Below are positions 7,602 through 14,855 of a DNA stretch of 34,455 nt, one piece after another. Position numbers and translations under genes: made by a program. Positions within the stretch are counted from its first letter, which is position 1. Every line of letters starts with the position of its first letter. Location: the NCBI GenBank assembly GCA_964565895.1, contig CAZMGT010000042.1, forward strand, positions 1 to 34,455, given 5' to 3'. The notes under the pieces were generated by a model. That model ran no database searches. It saw nothing but the letters and a program-made list of their open reading frames with translations, and had not been told where the DNA came from. The stretch is from CAZMGT01 sp964565895. GTDB taxonomy: Bacteria > Armatimonadota > Zipacnadia > UBA1398 > CAZMGT01.

Positions 7602-8537
7602 GTGCCTGTGTTAAGGGTTATCGCCTGCTTGGGTTTATTGCTCGCCGCTTTGGCCCATGTTTGCGCCGCTCAGCCTGTGCCGGGCGAGACCCCGCCCGCA
7701 GACGCGCCCGAGCAAAAGGCTCGCGGCGAGCAAGCCGAGCTCCCGCCCGCCCCCGCCGCGGACGAAGAGGCCCTGCGCCGCGCGCCACAGAGCGAGACCC
7801 CCTCCGCCGGCCCGCGGCGCGGCGTGTTGGCGATCGTCGAGGGGCTGCTCTGTAGCTGCCTCAGCTTCCTGGCGATCATCGGCCTGCTCTACTACCTCGG
7901 GGGCCGGTTCCTCTGGCTCCCCTGGCTCTGGCCCGTGGCCCTCGCTCAGGCGGTGTTCGAGTGGATCGACTCAGCCTGGGCGCGCGTGGCGAGCAGGCGC
8001 GCCCTGCAGCGCGAAATGGAGGCCCGCCTGGCCAACCCGCGCGACTCCCTCGCCCGCTATAACCTGGGCATCATCTACATGCGCCAGCGGCGGTTTGACC
8101 TTGCCGCGGAGGAGCTCGCCGAATCCGTCGCTATTAACCCCGATCGCGCCGATGCGCAGTGGCGCCTTGGGGTGTGCTTAATGCGCCTGGGGCGTTTTGA
8201 GGAAGCCATCGCTCCGCTCGAGGCGTGCGTCGCTCGCCGGCCGGACCACGCCTATGGCCAGGCGCAGCTCGACCTCGCCGAGTGCTATCTCCGCTTAGAG
8301 CGCAACGCCGACGCCGCGCGCGTCCTGCGCGAGCACCTTAAGCGGCACCCCAACGACGCCCAAAGCCACTTCGGCCTGGCCACCGTCGCCGAGCGCGCAG
8401 GCGACCGCGAGCAAGCGATCGCCGAGCTGCGCGAGGTCCTCGCCTGCGCCCAGCGATCGCCGCGCCTGCACCGCCGACGCGACCGCAAACTGGCCGCCCA
8501 GGCGCGGCGCAAGCTGCGCGAGTGGGGCATGCGCTAG
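7602..8537 (+). CDS. Membrane-anchored TPR protein
   Basis: A 311-residue protein of unknown role. It has an N-terminal signal peptide or anchor (residues 1-23) and a Pro/Ala/Glu-rich linker (24-72). One or two membrane segments follow (about 74-120, including LAIIGLLYYLGGRFLWLPWL). The C-terminal half holds about four tetratricopeptide repeats (roughly 149-182, 183-216, 219-252, 253-286), for example NLGIIYMRQRRFDLAAEELA. TPR arrays bind other proteins, so this is probably a scaffold at the membrane. The TPR part should lie in the cytoplasm or the periplasm depending on the number of segments. Start is GTG at 7602 with GGGGAGG upstream. It converges on the DUF6785-like gene with only 10 bases between stop codons. 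Confidence 0.75.
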   Translation: MPVLRVIACLGLLLAALAHVCAAQPVPGETPPADAPEQKARGEQAELPPAPAADEEALRRAPQSETPSAGPRRGVLAIVEGLLCSCLSFLAIIGLLYYLGGRFLWLPWLWPVALAQAVFEWIDSAWARVASRRALQREMEARLANPRDSLARYNLGIIYMRQRRFDLAAEELAESVAINPDRADAQWRLGVCLMRLGRFEEAIAPLEACVARRPDHAYGQAQLDLAECYLRLERNADAARVLREHLKRHPNDAQSHFGLATVAERAGDREQAIAELREVLACAQRSPRLHRRRDRKLAAQARRKLREWGMR

Positions 8538-8547
8538 CGCCGCCCGC

Positions 8548-10536
8548 CTAGGCGAACCACACGCCATAGCGCCGATAGGCCTCGCCGAAGTAAATGCCAA
8601 ACGTTCCCCAAAGCACGCCCGCGGTGAAATAGTGCCCCATGGCCAGGCCATATGCTGCGGGAATGAGCCTGCGGTAAAGCCCCGAGCCCCCCAAGCGCAG
8701 CACGGCCACCTTGGCCACCCAGGCGATCAAAAACGACCCCCAAATCAGCCTCCCATAGGCCGTGGCGATGGCATAGCCCAACGGGTGCAACGGAAACTTA
8801 AACCACACGTTGCGCACCAGCCACAGGCCCACGGCAACAAACGTCCCGGCAACTGTGGCGCTCGTCTTCGCCATGTTCGGCCCCTCGGGCGACTCCATAT
8901 TTGCCGCAAGCGCCGTATATTCGCGCACGGCAAGCGTCGTGCGATACCCCCCCTCGGTCGTTCCCCCCTCGAGCACGTTCGCCCCGTAGTCGTAGTAGGT
9001 GATAAGGTGCATTGCCCAGCCGAAAATCAGCCCCAAGAACATCGCCACAACAACCGCGCCCACGATATCTCCGCGGCGAATGCGCGCCGAGTCAGAAAGC
9101 TTAAACGCCTCCATTTGATAGGCGGAAAGAACGGGAAACCAGGCGTCCTCCGAGCCTCCGATAAACGAAAACAGCGAGAGAATGGTCAGCCCGCGAAAGT
9201 CGCCACCTGGGGCAAACCGCTCTACCCCAAATGCGTTAAGCAGCATGCGCTTATGTTGATAAAACGGGAAGACGAGGATGTTCGGCACGCCGATTTCCGC
9301 GCGCACGCGATTGTAGGTAAGCACAATGGCCAGCAAAATAGCGAGATAAACCGCCCCCATCCACAGGGGCAGGCCCATCGTCCGCCACCAGGCGAGCAGC
9401 GCCGCCGCGCCGAAGGCTAGACCTAAGAACGCGTAGCGATAGCGAAGCGGCTCGCGCGACTCGTCCACCCCGCCCTGCCCGAGCGCCGTGCCCAGCGCGC
9501 CCCAGAGGTGCCGGCGGGCGACCCAGAGCAAAAGCAGCGCCGCCCCCAAATATGCTCCGCCGCACTGCTCCTGCTCATAGGGTATCTCCGGCTGCTGCCA
9601 CCCGCGCATCGAGGCGAACACCTTTAGCGCGCGGTTGGCCACGTAAAAAAACCAGGTGGAAAAGCAAAGCTCCGTGGGCGCGAGAAAGCCAAACGCAATG
9701 AGCTCCGGCCGATAGTGCATAATCATCGGCCGCACGGCGTCCCACGGGCGCTCGGTAAACAGCGCGCCGACGTCGAAGCTCTTGCCCAGGGCGGCGAAGC
9801 TCGGGTTAAGCGCGTGGATAATGTTGTTCATGTTATAGGCAAAGGCCAGAAAAAAACCCAGCCACATATAGCGGTTGCGGAAGAAGTCGGGGACGATGCG
9901 CCCCTCCTCGCGCGCGGTAATCGCCACGGGCAGCTCGGCGATGGAGAAGTTTAGCCGCTCCCGCTCCACCCACTGCTTACGCAGCACGGCGTTTAAACAA
10001 AGCAGCGTAAGCCACAAAATGGTGAAAAACACAAACCAAATCCCCAGCGAGGGCAGCCACTGCCCCCAGGGGACAATGCCTGTGTCCGTCCCCTCATACA
10101 TCTGACGGATGGTTTCGAAATCCCGAGGAACGATCCACTGCGGCAGGTAGGCTTGGATCTTGTCGAACCCGTTCTCCGGCGAGGCGAAGTAAAACGGCAC
10201 GGTGATGAACGCGAGGAAAATCCTGCTTACCCCAAGCGAGCCCATGGGCACGGCGATCGCCAGAATGCAAAAGACAACAAGCGCCTCGGCCCGCGTCAGA
10301 GCAAGCCACCGGCACACGCGCCCAACGAGCGGCGAGGCCAGCGCCAAAAGCACCAAAAACGCCAGCGCGGGAATCGGCGGGACGCTCTCGCCCACCTGGC
10401 AGGAGTGCGTCACAAGTTCCGAGCGGCGCAGCCAAAGCGCGCTAACATACAAAAACACCACGGCAACGACAAACGAGCGCAGGGTTAACCCGCGCAGCGC
10501 TTGCTCGCTGTGTTGCTTCGTATTGTCTTGCTCCAT
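8548..10536 (-). CDS. Multi-spanning membrane protein, DUF6785/DUF6784-like
   Basis: A 662-residue, very hydrophobic protein with about 12-14 membrane segments. After a short cytoplasmic start the first segment is at about 20-36, followed by paired segments near 57-80, 85-118 and 160-186. The stretch WVERERLNFSIAELP (189-203) is the pattern I associate with DUF6785-family proteins (Trp-Val-Glu-Arg-Glu-Arg-Leu followed by a Pro). Function is unknown; a transporter is possible from the topology only. Start is ATG at 10536-10534; the frame is open further upstream, but that part reads as Arg/Ala-rich shadow sequence. The ribosome site is weak. It diverges from the sulfatase gene with 213 bases between them. 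Confidence 0.72.
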   Translation of the reverse strand: MEQDNTKQHSEQALRGLTLRSFVVAVVFLYVSALWLRRSELVTHSCQVGESVPPIPALAFLVLLALASPLVGRVCRWLALTRAEALVVFCILAIAVPMGSLGVSRIFLAFITVPFYFASPENGFDKIQAYLPQWIVPRDFETIRQMYEGTDTGIVPWGQWLPSLGIWFVFFTILWLTLLCLNAVLRKQWVERERLNFSIAELPVAITAREEGRIVPDFFRNRYMWLGFFLAFAYNMNNIIHALNPSFAALGKSFDVGALFTERPWDAVRPMIMHYRPELIAFGFLAPTELCFSTWFFYVANRALKVFASMRGWQQPEIPYEQEQCGGAYLGAALLLLWVARRHLWGALGTALGQGGVDESREPLRYRYAFLGLAFGAAALLAWWRTMGLPLWMGAVYLAILLAIVLTYNRVRAEIGVPNILVFPFYQHKRMLLNAFGVERFAPGGDFRGLTILSLFSFIGGSEDAWFPVLSAYQMEAFKLSDSARIRRGDIVGAVVVAMFLGLIFGWAMHLITYYDYGANVLEGGTTEGGYRTTLAVREYTALAANMESPEGPNMAKTSATVAGTFVAVGLWLVRNVWFKFPLHPLGYAIATAYGRLIWGSFLIAWVAKVAVLRLGGSGLYRRLIPAAYGLAMGHYFTAGVLWGTFGIYFGEAYRRYGVWFA

Positions 10537-10654
10537 GGCTTGCGCGCCGAGGGATGACTTGCCGCGGGCGGCCGCAGCGCCGCCTCGCGCTGCCTTTCGG
10601 CCCTTCGCGCGCCGTCTCCTACGAGGGCGTCGCGGGCGCCGCGCCCCTCGCGCA

Positions 10655-10683
10655 TTGCGCCTGCGCCAAAACCGGAGTAGGAT
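10655..10683 (+). promoter_or_regulatory. Sigma70-like promoter of the sulfatase operon
   Basis: TTGCGC (10655-10660), 17-base spacer, TAGGAT (10678-10683). Predicted start is near 10690, about 60 bases before the sulfatase ATG. The -35 is only half consensus. Confidence 0.4.
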
Positions 10684-10749
10684 GCGCCGCCCCCTGCGGG
10701 GAATGCTCCGCCCAAGCACGCCATTGGGCATTTGCGGGAGGGCGAGGCG

Positions 10750-12291
10750 ATGAACAGGCGACAGTTCCTCGGCGCCGCTGCGGGCGCCGCTTTCGCTTCG
10801 GCAAACAGCGCGCGCGGCTCCCTGCGCGGGCCAACGCGCGCTCGGCGCGACTACGCCCCACGCGCCGCACAGGCGCAAAAGTTTCTCGCCCGGCCGAACA
10901 TTTTGCACATTACCGTGGACCAAATGCGCTTCGACGTCCTCGGGGCAAACGGCAACCCCATCTGCCGCACTCCTGCGCTGGACAAGCTTGCCGCGGAGGG
11001 TGTGAATTTCCTCCGCGCCTACACGTGCATTGGCATCTGCAGCCCTGCGCGGGCCTCGCTGCTTACCGGCCGGCTGCCCCACCACCACGGCATCCTAACC
11101 AACACGCACGCCAACGATGCCGTGCGCTTAGAGCTTCCCCGGGGCGAGCCCTCGCTCGCCGACATCCTTCGCCGCGCGGGCTATAACACCGGCCACGTGG
11201 GCAAGTGGCACGTGGGCCGGAGCAACGACCCTCGCCGCCACGGCTTTCGCGACAGCAAAATGCTTCTCCCCGGCTGGGGGCAGTATACGGAGAAGATCCC
11301 CCTCGCCGACGAATCCGCTCTGCGCCTGCCCCTTTCCGGCGCACCGGTGCACGCCCGAGCGGAGATTCCTCCGGAGCGCTCGCGCACCTATCGCATCGCC
11401 GACGCGGCGATTGAGCTCCTGGAGCGCTACGCCGCGGACGCGGCGCGGGGCACGCCGTTTTTCCTCCGCGTAGACTGGTCCGAGCCGCACTGGCCGCACT
11501 ACGTCCCCGAGCCGTTCGACTCCATGTACAACCCGCGCGACATCCCGCCCTGGCCCAATGCGCAAGACGCGTTTGCCAACAAGCCCTATGCCAACCATCG
11601 CCTGCGCGAGCAGTGGGGCGTGGGCGATGTGCCTTGGGCGGAGTGGGCGCGGCTCGTTGCCCGCTACTATGCGGCGATTACCGAGCTCGACGCGAGCATC
11701 GGCCGCCTGCTCGACGCGCTGCGCCGCTTGGGCCTGGAGGAGAACACGGTCGTCGTGTTCTGCGCCGACCACGGCGACCTTACCGGCAGCCACGGGCTGT
11801 TTAACAAGGGCCCGGTGATGTACGAGGAGATCTATCGCATCCCGCTGATCGTTAGGTGGCCCCAGGGGGCACTGCGCGGGGCGCGCTGCGAGGAAATGGT
11901 TCACCTGCACGATCTCATGCCCACGTTGCTCGAAGCCGCGCGCATCGAGCCTCCGGAAAACCTCGACGGGCGCAGCCTGCTCCCCCTCCTCCGCGGCCAC
12001 CTGCCCGACGACTGGTATACGGAGTGCTTCTGCGAATACCACGGCTCAGAGCTCGGCCTCTATTCCCAGCGCATGGTGGTTACCAAAACGCACAAGCTGG
12101 TCTTCAACATTCCCGACCGCAACGAGCTTTACGACCTGCAGAACGATCCCCACGAGCTAAACAACGTCTACGACGATCCCGCCTACGCCGAGGTGCGCCG
12201 CGAGCTTGCCGAGCGGCTCATCGCCTGGCTTGAGGGCACGGGAGACATGATGGACCGCTGGGGGCCGGTTGTCTTGCGTGCGGCAAAGTAG
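10750..12291 (+). CDS. Exported sulfatase (arylsulfatase family)
   Basis: A 513-residue sulfatase. It hydrolyses sulfate esters, probably of sulfated polysaccharides, outside the cytoplasm. The N-terminus MNRRQFLGAAAGAAFA is a Tat signal. CSPAR (97-101) is the C-x-P-x-R site whose Cys97 must be converted to formylglycine. Metal-site residues include Asp57 in TVDQMR (DQ instead of the common DD) and the later ADHGD motif, with a conserved Lys in LFNKGP. The C-terminal part (YDLQNDPHELNN) is typical of the family. ATG at 10750 is preceded by GGGAGG. The 3' end overlaps the frame of the transketolase N-half. A formylglycine-generating enzyme must exist elsewhere; the SUMF1-fold protein at the end of this window lacks the needed cysteines. 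Confidence 0.9.
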   Translation: MNRRQFLGAAAGAAFASANSARGSLRGPTRARRDYAPRAAQAQKFLARPNILHITVDQMRFDVLGANGNPICRTPALDKLAAEGVNFLRAYTCIGICSPARASLLTGRLPHHHGILTNTHANDAVRLELPRGEPSLADILRRAGYNTGHVGKWHVGRSNDPRRHGFRDSKMLLPGWGQYTEKIPLADESALRLPLSGAPVHARAEIPPERSRTYRIADAAIELLERYAADAARGTPFFLRVDWSEPHWPHYVPEPFDSMYNPRDIPPWPNAQDAFANKPYANHRLREQWGVGDVPWAEWARLVARYYAAITELDASIGRLLDALRRLGLEENTVVVFCADHGDLTGSHGLFNKGPVMYEEIYRIPLIVRWPQGALRGARCEEMVHLHDLMPTLLEAARIEPPENLDGRSLLPLLRGHLPDDWYTECFCEYHGSELGLYSQRMVVTKTHKLVFNIPDRNELYDLQNDPHELNNVYDDPAYAEVRRELAERLIAWLEGTGDMMDRWGPVVLRAAK

Positions 12292-13165
12292 CTTTCGCCG
12301 GAGGTGGGCGACCCTGGGCAGCGAGCCATCCAAAGCGCCGGACATCGCGCGGCTTGTGCGCCTCGCCGCCGAGCTGCGCTGGCACATTGTGCGCATGATG
12401 CAGCCCAACAAGGCGCACCACTACGGCGGGTCGCTTTCCGCCGCAGACATCGTCGCCGCGCTGTATTTTTACAAAATGAACTACGACCCCCAGCGCCCGG
12501 ACTGGCCGGAGCGCGACCGGTTTATCATGAGCAAGGGGCACTCCGTCCCCGCGCAGTACGCCGCGCTGGCCATGCTCGGCGTCATCCCGCTCGACGAGCT
12601 GCCCACGCTCAAGCTCATGGGGAGCCGGCTTCAAGGACACCCCGTGTTTCGCTCGCCGCCGGGGATCGAGGCGTGCACTGGCTCGCTCGGCCAGGGGCTG
12701 TCCTATGCTGTGGGTGTGGCTCTTTCCGCCCGCGTGCTCGGCCGCCGCTTTCGCGTGTTTGTCCTTCTTGGCGACGGCGAGCTGCAGGAGGGCCAAGTTT
12801 GGGAGGCGGCAATGACCGCCGCCCACTATCGCCTGGACAACCTCACGGCGATCGTCGACCGCAACCGCCTGCAGGCCATGGGCCAAACGGAGCAGCTCAT
12901 GGCCGTGGAGCCTATTGCCGAAAAGTGGGCCGCGTTTCGCTGGGCCGTGCGCGAGATCGACGGCCACGACATGGCCGAGATCTGCGCCGCGTTGGACTGG
13001 GCCTGCGCCATTCGCGGCCAGCCCGCGGTAATCATCGCCCACACGACCAAGGGCAAGGGGGTGTCGTTTTTGGAAAACGATGTTTCCTATCACAACGCCC
13101 CCCTCCCTCCGGAGCTGCACGAGCGGGCGCTTGCCGAACTTAAAGCGGCGCTTGAGCGGAGTTGA
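12269..13165 (+). CDS. Transketolase, N-terminal (TPP-binding) subunit
   Basis: A protein of up to 298 residues equal to the N-terminal half of transketolase, the part that binds thiamine diphosphate. GGSLSAADIVAAL (53-65) and SKGHS (88-92) are typical, as is the TPP/Mg motif starting GDGELQEGQ (168-176) with Asn199. With the next gene it forms a two-chain transketolase, which transfers two-carbon units in the pentose phosphate pathway. The start is uncertain. In-frame TTG (12269) and GTG (12278) lie inside the sulfatase end, but the best ribosome site, GGAGGTG (12300-12306), points to a non-standard CTG at 12314. Its TGA stop overlaps the TTG codon just before the C-half gene. Confidence 0.88.
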   Translation: MSCVRQSSFRRRWATLGSEPSKAPDIARLVRLAAELRWHIVRMMQPNKAHHYGGSLSAADIVAALYFYKMNYDPQRPDWPERDRFIMSKGHSVPAQYAALAMLGVIPLDELPTLKLMGSRLQGHPVFRSPPGIEACTGSLGQGLSYAVGVALSARVLGRRFRVFVLLGDGELQEGQVWEAAMTAAHYRLDNLTAIVDRNRLQAMGQTEQLMAVEPIAEKWAAFRWAVREIDGHDMAEICAALDWACAIRGQPAVIIAHTTKGKGVSFLENDVSYHNAPLPPELHERALAELKAALERS

Positions 13166-13170
13166 AACAC

Positions 13171-14127
13171 ATGGCCGGCGCAGACCAAGGCGAGCTTTTA
13201 GAAACCCGCGCGGCATATGGCGAGGCCCTGCTTGAGCTGGGCGAAGAACTGCCCCAGCTCGTCGTCCTCGACGCCGACCTTGTGCGCTCCACGCGCACGG
13301 CGCAGTTCGCCGAGCGCTTTCCCCAGCGCTTTTTCCAGCTAGGCATCGCCGAGCAGGACATGGTAAGCACCGCCGCGGGAATGGCCGCCAGCGGCCTCGT
13401 CCCGTTTTGCAACTCGTTCGCCGTGTTTCTCACCGGCCGCTGCTACGACCAAATCCGCCTGCAGGTGGCCTATCCGCGGCTAAACGTGAAGTTGGCCGGC
13501 TCTAGCGCCGGGCCGACGCAGGGGCCGGACGGCGCAAGCCACCAGTCCATGGAAGACGTGGCGCTCATGCGCTCCCTGCCCAACATGACCGTGGTCGTCC
13601 CCGCCGATGCCACGGAGACGCGCGCCGCCACGCGGGCCATCGCCGAGATCGACGGGCCGGCATATCTGCGCCTCGGGCGCTACCCCACGCCCGTGCTTTT
13701 CGGCGAGGGCTATCGTTTCGCCCTGGGCCAGCCCGTGGTTATGCGCGAGGGAGGCGACCTGGCGCTGCTCGCTAACGGAATAATGGTCTATCGGGCGCTG
13801 TGCGCCGCGGAGGAGCTTGCGCGCGAGGGGCTCTCCTGCCGCGTCGTTAACGTGCACACGGTAAAGCCCATGCCCGCGGAAGCGATCGTCGACGCCTGCC
13901 GCGGGGTGCGCGCTGTGCTCACTGTCGAGGAGCACAGCGTAATCGGCGGCCTGGGCAGCGCGGTCGCCGAAGTCCTCGCCGAGCACCACCCTTTGCCCCT
14001 CAAGCGCCTGGGCGTGCCCGACAGATTCGGCGAGTCGGGCCTTGCCGACGAGCTCCTCGCCGCCCATGGGCTAACGGCCCAGGCCATTGCCCATGCGGCG
14101 CTTAAGTTCGCGCGCAAGCTGGGCTAG
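13171..14127 (+). CDS. Transketolase, C-terminal subunit
   Basis: A 318-residue protein equal to the C-terminal half of transketolase (pyrimidine-binding plus C-terminal domain). The catalytic glutamate that activates TPP is Glu61 in GIAEQDMVSTAAG. GPTQGPDGASHQSMEDVALMR is the usual substrate-pocket segment (given here only as a landmark near residues 113-133). The C-terminal domain has the VNVHTVKPM and VEEHSVIGGLGSAV patterns. ATG at 13171 is chosen over TTG at 13162 because GGAG (13158-13161) is correctly spaced for it. It pairs with the upstream N-half; both may form a complex at the end of a sulfatase-led operon, so the operon could handle released sugars. Confidence 0.9.
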   Translation: MAGADQGELLETRAAYGEALLELGEELPQLVVLDADLVRSTRTAQFAERFPQRFFQLGIAEQDMVSTAAGMAASGLVPFCNSFAVFLTGRCYDQIRLQVAYPRLNVKLAGSSAGPTQGPDGASHQSMEDVALMRSLPNMTVVVPADATETRAATRAIAEIDGPAYLRLGRYPTPVLFGEGYRFALGQPVVMREGGDLALLANGIMVYRALCAAEELAREGLSCRVVNVHTVKPMPAEAIVDACRGVRAVLTVEEHSVIGGLGSAVAEVLAEHHPLPLKRLGVPDRFGESGLADELLAAHGLTAQAIAHAALKFARKLG

Positions 14128-14182
14128 CTGCCGCCAAGCAAACGCAGCGCGCGGGCAAAGTTTCGGCCCCCGCGGCAGGGGT

Positions 14183-14190
14183 TATATTAT
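14183..14190 (+). promoter_or_regulatory. Possible -10 box before the lipoprotein gene
   Basis: TATATTAT in otherwise GC-rich DNA, 48 bases before the GTG start at 14238. The -35 region (around 14160-14167, TTTCGG) is poor, so this is only a candidate. Confidence 0.35.
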
Positions 14191-14237
14191 TGACAAAGCG
14201 ACTGACCTCGCGCGGGCAACCAACCGGGGAGAGAGCT

Positions 14238-14699
14238 GTGGCGGGAAGAGCGATTGTTTTGCTGGCTTTGGCCTCCGCCCTCGCGGCGCTGCTCGTTGGT
14301 GGGTGCGGGGCCGTTCCCCTGCCCCTGCCTCCCGGGGGAGCAACGCCCACCCCCACACCGCCCGCGGAGTTAGACATCGTCGAGGTTAGCGTAACCCCCG
14401 CGGAGCTGCCGTTTTCCGGCGGCGAGGTGGCCATTAGCGCCGTTGTCCTCGGCAACCCGACGGAGGTATGGGCCACGGTGTCCTCGCCCAGCGGAGGGGA
14501 GGCCCGCGTAGAGCTCGCCCCCGCGGGCGAGAACAGCTTTGCCGGCCAATACCTCGCCCTGCCTAACCCCAACCCAAACCCCGCGGTATACTCCGTCGCC
14601 GTCGGCGCCCGCGCCGGCCAGCGCACAGCGCGCCGCGAAAATGCTGCAACGTTTTCCGTGCGCGGCGTGCAGGAGCCGCCGAGCGCGCCCTCGTTCTAG
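14238..14699 (+). CDS. Small lipoprotein with beta-sandwich-like domain
   Basis: A 153-residue protein of unknown role. The signal peptide ends in a clear lipobox LVGGC (Cys23), so it should be lipid-anchored in the cell envelope. A Pro/Thr linker (about 26-42) is followed by a single domain of about 100 residues with alternating hydrophobic positions. It begins ELDIVEVSVTPAELPFSGGE, which suggests an Ig-like or similar beta-sandwich. An Asn-Pro repeat (LPNPNPNP) sits in one loop. Start is GTG at 14238 with GGGGAGAGAG just upstream; the open frame begins 16 codons earlier but without a ribosome site. The beta-propeller/PHP-like gene follows 156 bases downstream. Confidence 0.7.
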   Translation: MAGRAIVLLALASALAALLVGGCGAVPLPLPPGGATPTPTPPAELDIVEVSVTPAELPFSGGEVAISAVVLGNPTEVWATVSSPSGGEARVELAPAGENSFAGQYLALPNPNPNPAVYSVAVGARAGQRTARRENAATFSVRGVQEPPSAPSF

Positions 14700-14717
14700 C
14701 CCCACGCGCGGCTCCTC

Positions 14718-14750
14718 GCCGTGGGCGCTAACCCATCCTTCGCCCACGGC
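14718..14750 (+). other. 10-bp perfect hairpin between two secreted-protein genes
   Basis: GCCGTGGGCG (14718-14727) pairs with CGCCCACGGC (14741-14750) over a 13-base loop. No T-run follows, so it is not an obvious Rho-independent terminator. It could stabilise the 3' end of the lipoprotein mRNA or set the expression ratio of the two genes. Confidence 0.5.
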
Positions 14751-14855
14751 CGCACGAGTATGCGTTCCCGCGCGCCTGGCCCGGGCGACGCAGGGCTTTT
14801 TCCCCTTCCCGCGAACACCGGCAAAAACGTCTTGCACGAAAAAGAAGGTGCGCCT

